Source: Pseudocercospora fijiensis CIRAD86
Taxonomy: Eukaryota; Ascomycota; Dothideomycetes; Mycosphaerellales; Mycosphaerellaceae
DNA length: 64,000 nucleotides
Assembly: GCF_000340215.1 (NCBI RefSeq)
Contig: NW_006921533.1
Span: 5,468,371-5,532,370 of the forward strand
Direction of reading: 5' to 3'
Positions 22,385-35,599 of the stretch are shown here, in pieces. Below the pieces are notes generated by a model. That model saw only the letters and a list, made by a program, of their open reading frames with translations. It did not search any database and was not told the origin of the DNA. The translations under genes were made by a program, and so were the position numbers. Each line of letters starts with the position of its first letter. The stretch's first letter is position 1.

Positions 22385-24649
22385 CTAGCAAGAGTTTGCA
22401 GGACATGCAATATTGGTGCCGTAAGGATCTGGACCCGCGATGCCGGCAACCTGGAAGATGGCGTTCACGACGCCTCCGATTCCTTCGCCGGCAATGAGAC
22501 CGGCTGCGATGGCGTAGCCGTAGATGTCGAATGACTTCGGCTTCCTCTTGGCCCAGTAGTAGCTGCGAGATTGTTAGCAGCTACTTCTTTCATTCAACAC
22601 GCACTCATGTATCACTTACCAAGGAAGAGCGCCGATGATCATGGCCAAGCCGTAGTAGGTCTGTGGCAGGACGAAAGCCAGAGCCACACACATCATGTTG
22701 GGATGGTACACTCGGTACTTCTCCCATGTGCCGCGGTAAACGTAGTGTCGGATGATAATCATGACACCACCGAGGATGGCGAAGATGATGGAGAAGATTC
22801 CGGATGAGGTTGGAACTGGGAACTCTGGGTCGGTCATGGCGACAGCAACGGCTTTCCAAGCAGCGACTGATGGAGCGCTGAATGGACAGTGCTCTGCGGT
22901 TGAGTCCAGAATACACGGATAGGCCTTGGCGAAGAGCATGAAAAGTGCGGGAGCCAAGAAACAGGCGACGACGGTTCCCAGACCTTGAGCGAGCCACTGC
23001 TGCTTTGGAGATGTCTTTAGCAGGAAGCCGACACGGAAGTCACCGACAAGATCGGAGGCCTGGTTGGCACCAATGGAGGCGAGCGAACCACCAAGCAAGT
23101 TGAGACGCTGAGCGTGGTCCATTTGCCAGTGTTCGCCCTTTGTTGCACCTCCAAGAACAATCTGAGAGGCCTTGGAAGCTGCAGTCAGTGGGGTAATGTC
23201 AGTGACACCAGCGCACTGGACAGCCAGTAACGAGAAGAAGAAGGCCAGGAAGATAGAGAGCAGTGACATGCCGACAGGCATATCGAACTGCACGCCCATC
23301 ACTACGCAAGCCATGATGATGACAAAAACGATGGCTGGTGCCCACATCCACCACTTGACGAGCTCCCTGTCCTCGGCGAAGTCTTGGACCAAATCTGCCT
23401 GCTTCTGTGCTCCTCTACGTTCCATAGCTTCAGAGCGCTTGCCCATCTTCCTCATACCCGCGGCGATTCCAGCGCAGCTGGCACGATAGATGGCCTTGGA
23501 CACGTGGAAGAAGACCTTGTATTGAAGACCGAGTTCGACGAATGAAACGACGATCATCGTCAGAACGCCAGGCCACAGCAGCCAAAAACGTGGGCTAGGT
23601 GTAGCCTTGGTGGATGCATGAGCGCCGAGAGAAGCGAAAGACATGAGACCGGACCACTTCTCGTCTTTCGGAGCCAACTGTTTGCCGAAAGCCACCTTGT
23701 TGTGCACAAGAGCCGGTCCGATGATACCCCAAGCCAGGATGGAGCCTCCGTAGAAGGAGCAGGCAGTGTTCAATCCAACAAGCATGCCTGCACCAATGAA
23801 CGCCGGAGTCCATTCGATCATCCAGCCCCAGTTCTCGACAGCCAGAGCGTGATTGTGGTAGTTGCCCCAGATAAAGAACCAGGTGAAGATGTGCCAGTCC
23901 CAAAGAATACCGATCGCGTACTGCGACACGACACGCAGGATGAATGCCGCAGAGAATGCATATGCGAGTGCCCTCATCTTCATTTTTGCGATTGCCTCTC
24001 CTGTTGCCGCCATGTGCATTGCACGGATAGTCATTGCTGTCGCCGCAGGTGTCGGGAAGATCAACTTCAGCTCGCGGGCAACGTAAATGATGAAGAATTT
24101 GCGCAGTGGCGTCGACATGAGAAATCCGAAGTAAGCTCCGACGATGGTGAGGGTGATCAGGCGGTGGAAGTCCTTTTTCGGGGTGTCCAGCAGGTGGAGC
24201 TGGTAGAGAGCTGGAATGCCCGAGATGAACACGCCGGACAGACCGCCTGCAGCTGTGGCGGCAGTCTGGACGATGTTGTTCTCACGAGGACCGAATTCGC
24301 CACCGAGGATTGGGAAGGACTCGGGCAGTCTCCTACCGAGAGGCTTGAGCAGTGCGAAACCAATGATTGCACCGAACAAACTCGCGCCGAAGGTCCATCC
24401 GGTCTTCAGTCCGAGGTAGATGTTGGATGCGTTGACAAGAGCACCGCAGACAACACCAACGAGGACAGCTCGAATGGTCACGATGATGTGTCTCTCCTCA
24501 GGCAGGTCGTCGAATGGCGTGAATGGATCTTGTTCTATGATGTCTTCGGATCCAGGCTTCTGAGATCCATCCTCCTCCATCTCTCCGACGTAGGTCGTGC
24601 CGACCTTCTCGAACTCCTTAGTATCCTCATTGCTGCTCGAGGAGTGCAT
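22385..24649 (-). CDS. OPT superfamily oligopeptide/metal-chelate transporter
   Basis: Predicted 735-residue membrane transporter of the OPT superfamily, resembling the uncharacterised yeast YGL114W-type branch rather than the classic OPT1 peptide permeases. Two exons, 24649-22620 and 22562-22385, are joined across a 57-bp intron; the short last exon supplies the end (FDIYGYAIAAGLIAGEGIGG and PYGTNIACPANSC). A hydrophilic acidic amino tail of about 60 residues precedes some 14-16 hydrophobic segments. Landmarks include NIYLGLKTGWTFGASLF, GGEFGPRENNIVQTAATAAG, FPTPAATAMTIRAMH and NQASDLVGDFRVG. The substrate is not known: peptides, glutathione-like compounds or metal complexes are all possible in this superfamily. 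The start is the first ATG in the frame. Confidence 0.92.
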
Positions 24650-26623
24650 TTTTTCTGTGCTGTACGCTCCCGTGCCGCCGTGGGTGGAGGTATTAATGAC
24701 ATTCTCCTTTTCAGCAACAGGCGGCCCACCCGGGGTTATATTGCCCTTCGATCATATAATTAGCCACGCGCATGGCATCAGGGAGGATCCCCAAGCATCA
24801 CAAAACAAGCATACCGCGGGCTTGATTGTTCCATGGATAGCCTCATTAACGTTCGCCATCTTGGGCTGTGCTGCGTCTATTCACCTAAACACAAAAGGAA
24901 ATTAAGAGAACAGGCGATGGGAACCCGCGACCATAACACCTCTACTAGATGTCTACCGCAGCCTCCGCAGGGCATGGAATATTTATGGTCTTTTTGGCGC
25001 TCTGGCCCCACCCTCACCAGGGACCCAAGCGAAGCGGATGTCAAATCCTGGCGTGTCGCCGCTGTCGCGTCGCATGGTCGGACTCTCTAATAGAGTCTCT
25101 ATCAGTACTCCCTGGCGGCCATCATCGAGGCCATCTGGCTTTCGACCAACCACGAGCTTTGTGGTGAAGGTCAAAGCTCCGTGGAAGCGTCCGAAAGTCT
25201 TGACTCCTGCCCTTCGAGGTTAGGATTCCCATGCGATTTGGCCCAGGTGCCAGGATCAGCACAAGCACCTGGCACGAGCGGCCAAGCCAGCGTCCTGTAC
25301 ATACTGTAGGAGGCGAACGGCTTCTGGCGGCACGACATCTCATCATGTTGTTGCGCTGCGAATTCGATGTAGCCAAGCATGTGAAGCAGTGGTTGAGATT
25401 GTGCCACCACTAGCCGGACCGCAGCCTCGGGGGAAGATAAAGATGCAGGCGTAGAGCGAATATTATAGCGAATCGGAAGTCGGGAAGCCTGTCCTTTCTA
25501 TCGGCTCCTCCAGTGGTTCACTGGTGGCGTGTTGGATATCTTCGTCCAATTAGGGATTTTCAACCAGGTCACGATGTGGGCAGGCAGTGGGCACCATGTT
25601 GGGGCCATTTAGGACAGAGGCAGGGGCCTCATTCTTCTAACCACAATCAGTCAAACGACGAGCGAGAGCGAGGCTCATTAAAGCGGTCGATGGTCAGCCA
25701 AGGGTATGGAGCGTCCGTATGGTACCACTGTTGCACTGTAAATATGAGTGAGACAAGCCTGTAATAAACATCTCATTGTTGTCCAAAAGGTTCTTTCGGG
25801 GACCAGGTGTGTAGCTCTGAGGCTTGCAAAGTGTGCGGGAAGACTGGGAACAGAGCAATTTCTAGCCAACTTAGATGTGAACATTGCAAGCACCGAAGCA
25901 GCCGGGAGGAACCGAAGCGAAGCAGCGGCTGTCATCAAGAACGATTCACACCTTTCGCCGTACTGTACGGCGTACGCACGTCTGTCGTCGGAGATGAGCA
26001 CGATGCCTGTCCAAAAGACCACTCGCGAGATCAACGACATGAGTTCGCGGTGTCCATAAGTTACGTTATCGATCTTCCGGGCCAGGCACACCATCCTTCT
26101 CACGGCGCGAGGCTCTCTCTTCAACACGGACGAAAGATACGCACCTCGCTATGCCGCCGTCTCAACACCAGAATGGCAGGAGACCCGCTCTCGTTTTGCG
26201 TGAGGAATTTAGGGCAGCACTTTGCAGTTATAGGACATGGCCGGTTACACCCTGTTCTTCGCTATAGAACTAGCGCGCGGGCATGGCTCTGCATGGATCT
26301 CTTTCGCCTGCGATTGCCGGATACCAGGCCATGGATTTGAAGCTACGGAGATGGCAAGCCTGCTTTCTGAACACCTCAGAATCACTGTCGTTGAACCGCC
26401 GGTTTTGCCGCGTCCATGCGGCTGTCATGTGCATGTCTCGATGCAAGATGGTTTTGAGAGTGAAGATTCAAAGACTGGGCTAGACACTTGCCAAGCCCGC
26501 CACCTTCTTGGGCGTCAGTGAACTGACCTGCCCTGCCCTCCAGCACACCCGTTTCAAGCAAATTGCAATTCTGCCTCATGAGTCTACCACAAGAGGCTTC
26601 CAGCTTTCGTTCGACACTTTGTG
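24650..26623. other. Long gene-poor stretch before transposon block
   Basis: About 2 kb between the OPT start codon and the first Copia LTR. The first few hundred bases probably hold the OPT promoter. Overlapping open frames of 90-177 codons (for example 25807-26340 plus, 25678-26127 minus) show no recognisable domain and no convincing intron signals. Base composition looks like the gene region, without RIP. I see no gene. Confidence 0.45.
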
Positions 26624-26750
26624 TGACTTGGAGTGTGTGTCCAGGTGTCAGGGTCCATCACGTGCCTGATGCCTGAGGCTGCAACTGCTGCACTTCATCT
26701 TCGGACTTCTACATAGATTAGTCCTTCTTCCTAATACATCAGTTACATTA
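26624..26750 (+). repeat. 5' LTR of Copia element 1
   Basis: 127-bp direct repeat of 50757-50883 with only three differences, all CpA/TpG transitions and not all in the same direction. It is nearly free of RIP, unlike the element body that begins right after it. Confidence 0.9.
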
Positions 26751-28384
26751 AGTGGTTATAAGCCCCCTGCGTTTCTAACGCGTATAACACGTTCGCTACG
26801 TATTCTAATAGTTACTCCGACTGCTACGTAGATAGCGCTTGTTACTAAAAATTATACTAATACTATTATCGTCGCCGCTACCCTCGAGTGTTCTAGTAGG
26901 TACTAGACTCGAGTCGGCTACTGTTAGTGTTAGCTGTCCGCCACACCGGTTTCTAACATTAGTATTAGCTGTCCGCTATACTAGAATATAGGCGCGCCTA
27001 TCGGCCGCCTTTTAAGATAAAGTCTATAGTTTCTATATCGCCGTCGCTATCTACAATAGCTCCCCCTACAACGTCTAGCGCTTACATAAGCAATATTCCT
27101 AAGCTAAAGAATAAGAAGAATTACCTATTATAGTTGTACGCCGCTAAAGGCGCTCTTAAAGGTATATCGGTCTAGCGCTATATATAAGGCACCTACTAGC
27201 GACCTCTTTCTAAGGCCTCTAGTAAGACTTCTAAAGAATTTAAGGACCGTTAAGATAAATAGGACTCTAAAGATTAAACGGCGCGGACCTAGATCTTCGC
27301 TAATTGTATAAAGTATCCGTAGACCCGCGGTATAGGTTAGGATAGCCGAGCGAAGCCGAGGCGAGTAGCGTAAAACAGGTCGGCCTGCCTATACTATACT
27401 TATTAGTATCCACATCGCAACTCGAGCTGAACAGGCTTGTTAATAGACTCATTAGTATCTATATCGCAACTCGAGCTAAACAGGCTTAGCAATTAGCTAT
27501 AATTCTATAGTACGACTATAAGCGGATAACTGCTTATACTCGCGATATACACTTAGAGCAGGGGAATCACTTTAGTACGTATACGACCGACCTATTTAGT
27601 TAATAGCAATATGCTACTTATTAGCTATATCCTACTTAGGAGCTATTTGCTAGTTATCTAGCATCTACTAGTTATCTACTATATCCTACTCGTCTATTAT
27701 CTCCTGCTCCTCTATTATCTCCTACTTATCTATTATCTTATTATTATGAAAAGCTGCCTATCGTATAAGGATACGGCTCTAGCTACGCTAATTAATCGCA
27801 ATTCTAGGAGCGGTCTAAAGAAGCTGCCTAAGTCGATTACAGTCTATATACTAGTCCTTACGGGCGTTAATAAATCTTAGCGCAAATTCACCGAAGCCTA
27901 CGCTCTCTCTAGGCTGAATTGTATCGAGTATATTATCGTAGTTGTACTAATTATATAGGAGACTACTTAGTAGAGAACTTGAAGGTTAAGTTAGCTAAGA
28001 ATCTAGAACGGTAATTGCCTAGCGGGCATATACTACTTTCTTACGGTTAGCGTTAATATACGTAAAGAAGTCGGAAGCGTTGTCGGCGGTCGACGCAGGG
28101 GCATATGCTAGATATAATATAGGTATCGGGCGAGGATCGGTTCTAAGAGCACTAGAGGCTAGCTATAATAGCCGTAGCTAATTGACCTAAATTAGTAGAG
28201 AAGCATACCTAGGGTAGAGGGCCTCGAACTAATCAATTAACCCCCGTACGAGGTTCGCATTAGTGCTACTATTAGCGAGTGGATAACGAAAGTTATAAGC
28301 CTTAGGAGGAGCACCTATATAGCGCTAAGCGATAGTAGTAAGGTTATAAGGTAACTGCGGATTAGCGTTAAGCTAAGCTTAGAG

Positions 28385-28582
28385 TGTAAGAAGGGTTATA
28401 TTAGTAGGTAGATAGGGTGGTAGTGAATTAGTGTAGTATTCGATAGAGATCTAAGAGGAGAGGGAGGAAGGTAGGCTAGTTAGCCTAACGCTAAGCGCCA
28501 AGCCCTGCCTAAGGCATTAAGACCCTAGCTTCACTCGAGCCTAGTTACATACTAATTACGTGTAACCTCTTTAGTCCTAATA
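28385..28582 (-). repeat. Gypsy LTR, left copy
   Basis: 198 bp, differing from the right copy by ten transitions, all in CpA/TpG context, and no transversion or gap. It abuts TAGAG at 28380-28384. Confidence 0.93.
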
Positions 28583-31500
28583 TACGCTTCCCTTCTAAAG
28601 GCCGCGCCCTCGTAGCCGGTCTATGTTCTATTCTTAACCTCTATCGCTACTAACTTAGTAGGTCTAGCAAGCTTCTTAGTCCGCGCTAAATTAAATACGC
28701 AATTACCGATTATATAACTATATTAAACCTCACCTCTAATATAATATAATGTCTAACTCTAACTGCGCTATACTTATATATAATAAAGTGATATATAACT
28801 ACGAGAATTGAGGACCTTCGACCAATTATAATACGAGCGCGTCTTCCCTACTATAATAGGTAGACGTACGAGGTATTGCAGCCCTACCTCCGTTCTAAGT
28901 AATGTCGTACCGAGTTCTTTGCGTCTACTCTAAAAGACCTAGAAATGTCCGCTCCGAGGGTTTGTCCGTTCCGAGGGTTGTTCTTATTATTACGAGGACT
29001 ATTACTGTTCGTAGTTTCGCTAGCCCTAATTAGCTAGGTTTAGTAGCCTTTAAGTGTTAACTAATTATATCTTTTCAAAAGACTCAGTTCTTCTAGTTTC
29101 TATAGGTAAAGGCTATTGTAAGTGTAGTAGTAGAGGTTCGCCTCGCTTAAAGGGTTAGATAGATCGAGGAGTAACCTATTGTCCGCAAGATCGACCCCGG
29201 CTAGCTTAGCTCTATAGTTTTGCCCTTAGTTAGTCGGTCTATTAGTCCACTCAATCTTTTAAGCGGCTTAAAGTTTTGACTTAGCCTCAAAGTTTTAATT
29301 AAACCTTTAATAGGTTCAATCTTTAATTAGTTAGTATAGCGCCTTAGGCTTATAGTATAGGTAAGGTTGTTTTGTAGGTGCAGTAGCGACAATAGGTAAG
29401 GTTAGCGATATTAGCGAGTAGGTAATGTTAATAATAGCGGCGCTAGTCGTCTTAGCGCTAACTTTACCTTCTTCTAGTTTCCTTTAACTAACAATAACTC
29501 GGCAATATTGTTACTAATATAGCTGCTTCTTCCTTTCTCAAATAGCAATATACTCCGCAATACCGTTACTAATATAGCTGCGCCGGCCGCGCCGTCCTTG
29601 CCGACCGCTTAGGCCTCGAGGCCTCGATAAAATAAAGAAACAAGAGGTAGAATTCTTAAAAGAGTAGTAACTAATTAATTGACGCGTAGTAGCGCGCCTA
29701 GTATAGTCTTATTGTCCTAGTTTGCCGGCCTCCGATTGGTTAGCTAATAGCACCCCGGGGGTAGCATTAGTCCTAGGCCTTAGTAGTAACATTATAAGCT
29801 TTTAGCCTTCTTCTTGTTCTTTACGCTAGTCTAATACTCATCTAATAACTCGGTTATATCCTTAAAGGAGTCTTCGGCTTCCTATAAGTCCTATTCTAGT
29901 AAATAGCCTTGCTATCTTAATAGGTACTCCTTCTTGCCTTTCCTAGTCCGGTGCTATAGGATACGTTCTATAGACTACAGTTCTTCACTATCCGCTAGTA
30001 TGTCTTCGTATTTAGTAGGGGCTTCTTTAGGGCCTTCGCGATAGTAGTATAGTTTAAGGAGGGAGATATAGAAGGTGTTATAGATAGTATAGTGTAGTAG
30101 GAGCCATAACTAATAGGCCTAGCTATTGCCCTTCGGTTCTCGGATTCGGAATAGGCTAATGTATCTAGGTGCAAGCTTAGGCCTTGTTTTGCTATTAGGT
30201 AATAGGTGTTTGCGGATACGGAGGTTCTTAGTGCTTAGTATAACTATGTCGCCTTGCTTAAAGGTTATTAGCGTATAGTGTTTGTTATAGTAGGCCTTCT
30301 AATATATCTAGGCCTTTGCTAGTTTGTTAGCCAACTTAGCGTAAATCTCTCGCATCTTTTGAACCCTCTTAATAGCCGCTAGCGTCTTAGGTGTTAGTAC
30401 TTAACGCGCTTCCCTTTCCTTGCGCTCGGCCTCGAGCGAGGTAAATAGATCTTATAGCAAGGCGGCGTTCTAGCCTATTATAGCTATGTATAGTGAAACC
30501 TTAGTAGATAAGTATATACTGTTGTTGTATACGAATTCTGTAGGTTGTAGAAGGTTGACCTAGTCGTTAGGGTTCTCGTTAATATAACTACGCAGGTACT
30601 GCTATAGGGTAGCATTCTGCCTTTTAGTCTAACTATCTGTTTGTAGATAGAATGCTATAGACAGGCGATGCTTGAGTCTTAGCTATAGGCAAATCTTACT
30701 CTAATAGTAAGATATAAATATCGAGCCTCGATCGGAGACTATCCCCTTAGGGGTCCCCTAATAGCTATAGAAGATGTTGTTCTATAGCGACTTAGCTAGG
30801 TTAATAGCCGTCTAATCCTTTCGGGTAGGAATGTAACGAGCGCCCTTAGTGAACCGGTCTACGACAACTAGGATAGCATTATATATATCCTTACTGCCCC
30901 TACGCTTAGCAGGCGGGAGGCCTGTAATAAAATCTATTGTAAGCTTAGCAAATGGCTTCTTTAGAACAGGGAGTGAAGACAACTCGCTAAATAGTAAGTG
31001 CTTTAGTGCTTTAACTCGTTAATATACGGCACACGTGTTTACGTAATCCTTTATGTCCCGCTTACTATTTAGCTAGTAGTATGTGCGCGATAGTAACTCG
31101 TGCGACCTCTCTATACTATAGTAACCGGCAAGCTTACTATTATAGTGTCGCTTAAGAAGTTCTTATCTAATCGATTGTTTAGCGGGGATATAGTATCTGC
31201 CCTTAAACCTTAAGTAACCTTTGTCGTCGATCGACTAATTGTTACTCTTGCTAGATCGAGTCTTTTGCCTACTTACAAGCTAATCTATACGAGCCGTAGC
31301 AAAGGCGTCCCTCTACTAAGCACGTAATAGCTTATCTATAAACGATTAACTATCCCTATTTACAAGGTTATTTAATAGCACCCTCGCTATTAAACGAGGT
31401 ACGCATTATATACATCTAATAGCACTAGCAGCCGGATTAACTGCATTAGTGCTATCGCTGTTACTATATATTGCGATGTCGACTAGGGAGTTATTATAAC

Positions 31501-32299
31501 TTCTCCTATCTGTGTCTTTGGCCCTTGCCTTAACACGTACTATCAATATAGTAAGAGCATTAATATGCTTTAAGCCGTCGCGGAGTCCGGTAAGCCGCTT
31601 ATCCTACGCTTGCTTATTAATAATACGGGCTATAGCAATCTTATACTATAGGGTTGGAAACAAAGAATTAATGTGCTAGGTCTCGCTATTGTAATTAGGC
31701 CGCCTCGATAGGCTATTAGTAGGGTTACTTACGCCTAGCCGATATAATATATTAAAATCGAACCCGGCGAGGTAGACGGCCTATCTAGCCTATCGACCTA
31801 TAACCCTAGTAACCTTCGTAATTCTACGGAGGTTGTTATAGTCCGTATAGACCTAAATGGTGTGCTATACACTATCGAGATAGTGCCTCTAGTGCTTAAA
31901 GGCCTCGATAATAGCTAGGAGCTCTTGCTCGTAAGTCTCGTAGCGACGCTTAGCATCGATCATTTTCCTTAAAAAGAAGGCAATCGGGTACTAATAATAG
32001 TCCTTGTCCGATTGTTGTAATATAATAGCTAATACAGCAAACTGTAAAGCGTTAGTCTCAATGCGAATTGGTTTGCTTAGTACGAAGTAGTATAATAAGG
32101 GGACTTTAGTAAATCGCTTCTTTAAACCGTTAAAAGCGGCTTGTGCTCTATTAGTCTATTTGAACTCTCTAGTTAGGTTGGCCTTGGTTTTAGTAAGCTT
32201 AGTTAGGGGCATTATATGCCGTAAATAGCCCTTAATAAACCGACGGTAGAAGTTAGCAAAACCGAGGAATAATTAAAGCTCTTTAATAGACGTAGGAAC

Positions 32300-33055
32300 A
32301 GGCTATTTAGTGATTGTTTTGATCCGGTTAGGATTAGCCTTAATACCCTCGGTTAATACGAGGAAGCTAAGGAAGGATACCTCTTTAGTAGCAAAGGTGC
32401 ATTTAGAAGGCTTGTAATATAAGCTATAGGCCCTTAGGCGATCGAGTACCTTACGGACTATAGCCTAGTGTTCCGCAATGTTAGGAGAGTATATATAAAC
32501 TAGGATGTTATCTAGGTAAACTACATAGAGGTGATCTAATAGGCCTAATAGGGCCCGATTAATATAGGACTAGAATGTAGTAGGGGTATTAGCTAGCCTA
32601 AATAGTATAACTAAGTACTCGAAATAGCTATAGCGAGTACGAAAGGCTGTCTTCTATTTATCGCCCTTGCGAATACGAATGCGGTAATAGGCGTCCTTAA
32701 TATCTAATATAGTATAGTAGTAGGTACTAGAAAGGCGATCGAGGGTCTTATTAATAAGAGGAAGTGGACATCGATCTTTGATAGTAACAGCATTAAGCCT
32801 ACGATAATCGATATAGAGGCGCAGGCTACTATCCTTCTTTAGTACGAAGAGGATAGGTGCACTAGCAGGGCTGTTACTATATCGGATGCGACTATTAGCT
32901 AGGTTTTCCTCTAGGTACTTACGCAATATAGTAAGCTCTCGTTCACTAAGGTTATAGAGTAGTCTAAAAGGAACCTCCTTGCCCTCTATAATATCAATCT
33001 TATAATCCGTCTCTTTAAATATAGGCAATGTCGATGCTAGGTAGTGTTTAAACAC
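32300..33055 (-). pseudogene. Gypsy reverse transcriptase remnant
   Basis: The longest open stretch of the Gypsy pol (133 codons, 33055-32654) reads a typical chromovirus RT start: [20 protein letters not shown], then [20 protein letters not shown] and [14 protein letters not shown]. Several expected residues show RIP-type replacements (for example C to Y in SLRLCVDYR, and H to Y in AYHRIRI). Sequence continues leftward past stops with the rest of the palm and RNase H. Confidence 0.88.
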
Positions 33056-35345
33056 ATTAATATAGGTCTCTCGAATAGGCTCTAGTATGCGAGCAAGCTA
33101 ATTAGGGTCTATACTATCGGGGGGCACAGGTTTATCGTTATCTCCGCCGAGAAGGTTAGCTATCGGATCTGCTAAGGCAGGTATTAAGTTGCTAATAAAC
33201 AGGACCCTAATATCGTTAGGGCACTCGCTAACATTAATGTGTTTAATGTCCTCTTTCCTAGCGATTCCGAATCGCTACTTCTAGAGGCCTAGGTCTATAG
33301 CTATAGCGTAGTACTTAAGAACAGGGTTGCTAATAATAATATCGGAGGGGAGGCTGTCTATATCTACCGCGTAGGCAGTAAAGTTTAGTAGGCGCTTATT
33401 GCCGAGGTCGTCCTTTAGGGCTATATAAATATAGTAGGCTCTATAGGTTAAGTGCCGAGCGTTATTAAACTAAGCAAGGGTTAGTAGGTTAGTCCTAGGC
33501 AATTGTCGGAGGTCTAATTGCTTAGCTAGGCGATAGTTAATAAGGGCACTAACTGAATTTCCTAGGTCTAGCGTAACCTTAGTTTTATAATTGTTCCTAT
33601 ATGTATCCCCTACGAGATAGGTACGTATAATAGCTAGCACAATGTCGATAGTCTTACGCCGTACAAGGCTAACGGTTAGTGCGGCGCTTACTCTTTTTTC
33701 GAAGGTTAGCCTATAGGGGTAGCGTTAGCTACTAAGAGGTGCTTTCGGTGTTTAGCGGTAGTACGGTCGACTCGGGCCTAGTCTTAAGGTCTATTACATT
33801 AGCCTAGTAGATAAGTAGTGCTATTACAATTAAAGCACTTATATCTAGTTAGGGCACTAATAGGTCCGCTCGAATTAGTGCTAGAATTAGATAAACGATT
33901 AGGGGTATATAGAAATAAGCCCCTTCCTTGCCCTCTTCCTTGCTAGGGGTTTCTACCGCGGTATCGGCCCCTGCCTCTTCTACGTTAGTAGTCGTTGCTG
34001 TTTCTATTATTAGTAGCGTTCGTTTAGGGAGTACTTCCTTGGTTTCCTCCGCGGCTACTACAGTTACTACGGTTAGTACTAGTTAGTCGGATCCTCGATT
34101 CTAGTCGTTACTAGAGCTAAATAGCCCGTTCGGCTGTTTCTACTTCGACTATAAATTAAATGCGTATTAGGTTGGCCTGTTCAAACACACGGCGGCGGTC
34201 CAATTTAAGGACTAGTTCCTACCTTAGTTTAGGTCGTATCTTAGATATCTAGATAGAGTCGGTCTTAGGTAGCAAATCATCCTTAAGGGTCTTTAGATAG
34301 GCCTCGAAGGATCGAGAGGTTTAGTCGGCCTTTTGTTTAGCACGTAGGTATTAGTCTTAGGCGTGTTATTGCCTTAGTATAGGGTTTCTAAGGGTGTCTA
34401 GTATAATAGTCTTGTAGTCTTGCTACTAAATAGCGGTCTAGTCGTAAAGGGAATTAAAATAGTTATCCTATATACGCTTTAGGTCGCTATTGATATACTG
34501 CATAGCGTGTACGACTAAGGAATAGTCGTCTAGTAGCGCTCTTAGTGCGTTGCGCTAGTTAAGCTTACAGTTACGAATGTAGTCGTTGTACTACTTTCGG
34601 CTAGAGCTATTAAACACGGTACAGTCCTTAAGTTTAGCATCCTTCTTCTAGACTAGAACTAATAGCGAGGAAGGCCCTACTATCGGCTTAGTATTGGTTG
34701 TTAGGGCCTCCTAAAGGCGGCGAATCTCGAGGAGATTATCCTTTAGCTATTGTTCTTAATATAGGGCAGTAAGCCTGTTTTGGGTAGCTTCTTAAAGTCT
34801 CGCTACTAGCTAGGGCCTAAAGGCTAGCTAGCTATATCGTCGATTAACAATGTTGTTAAGAATGTCGTTAATAGGCAATTCTAGATCGTCACCTAGAATT
34901 ACAGGTTCTTCTTTAGCAGGCTTAGTAGCAGGCCCTTTAGTAGGAGGTACTTTAGTAGGAGGCACTCTAGTAGGAGCCTTAGTAGGCACTTCGGTAGGCA
35001 CTGTGCTACTAGCGTTGTCGTTGCTAGCGCTGCTAGCGGTAGCACGGTTGTTGTTTCGTAATGAACCGGCTATTATAAGGGGCGACACTAATAATATATT
35101 ATTAGCCCCTAAGATGCGGATATAGCGGAATTAGTAGATATCGGCTTAGTATGCTTAACTTAGTATAATAGGCCGTATAGAAGGCCTTGCTTGATAATTG
35201 GTACGGTTGTTTCGATAGAATAGTACGTATAGGTCCCGTTCTTCGGGCGTAATATAGTTAAATCGATAGTTTTCGTAGCTATACCGCTAAAAGCTTGAAA
35301 TAAGGACTATCTAGCTACTGCCCTTAAAGGGTAGATCGAATACTG

Positions 35346-35543
35346 TGTAAGAAGGGTTATGTTAGCAGGTAGATAGGGTAGTGGTGAATTAGTATAGTAT
35401 TCGATAGAGATCTAAGAGGAGAGGGAGGAAGGTAGGCTAGTTAGCCTAACGCTAAGCGCTAAGCCCTGCCTAAGGCATCAAGACCCTAGCTTCACTCGAG
35501 CCTAGTTACATACTAATTACGTATAACCTCTTTAGTCCTGACA
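35346..35543 (-). repeat. Gypsy LTR, right copy
   Basis: 198 bp, partner of 28385-28582. It ends in CTGACA, followed directly by the target duplication TAGAG at 35544-35548. Confidence 0.93.
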
Positions 35544-35599
35544 TAGAGCCACTCTATACGATTAATAGCTTAAAGATCCTTTAGATAGTCTAGCAACTG

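Larger units (their letters stand above)
28385..35543 (-). mobile_element. Ty3/Gypsy chromovirus-type LTR retrotransposon
   Basis: A 7,159-bp element inserted inside the Helitron. Two 198-bp LTRs (TGTAAGAAGGG...CCTGACA) are flanked by a perfect 5-bp target duplication, TAGAG at 28380-28384 and 35544-35548. Coding is on the minus strand in Gypsy order: gag (Pro/Thr-rich, 35088-34828), zinc knuckle near 33,800, protease, reverse transcriptase (33,055-32,300), RNase H, integrase (HHCC zinc-finger end near 31,018-31,070, now CAVY plus stop) and a chromodomain near 29,870-29,990 (ERILxHRTRKGKKEYLLRWQGY-like). Stops from RIP occur throughout, so it is dead. Confidence 0.92.

Noticed and set aside
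24918..24990. tRNA-like stretch on the minus strand (GGTCGCGGGTTCCC)
   Set aside because: The T-arm lacks the TTCGA core and no acceptor stem pairs; it does not fold as a tRNA by eye.
25678..26340. Overlapping open frames of 149 and 177 codons on opposite strands
   Set aside because: Neither resembles a known family; opposite-strand overlap without domains suggests chance.
34850..35125. Gly/Val-rich plus-strand open frame
   Set aside because: It is antisense to the Pro/Thr-rich Gypsy gag start on the minus strand.
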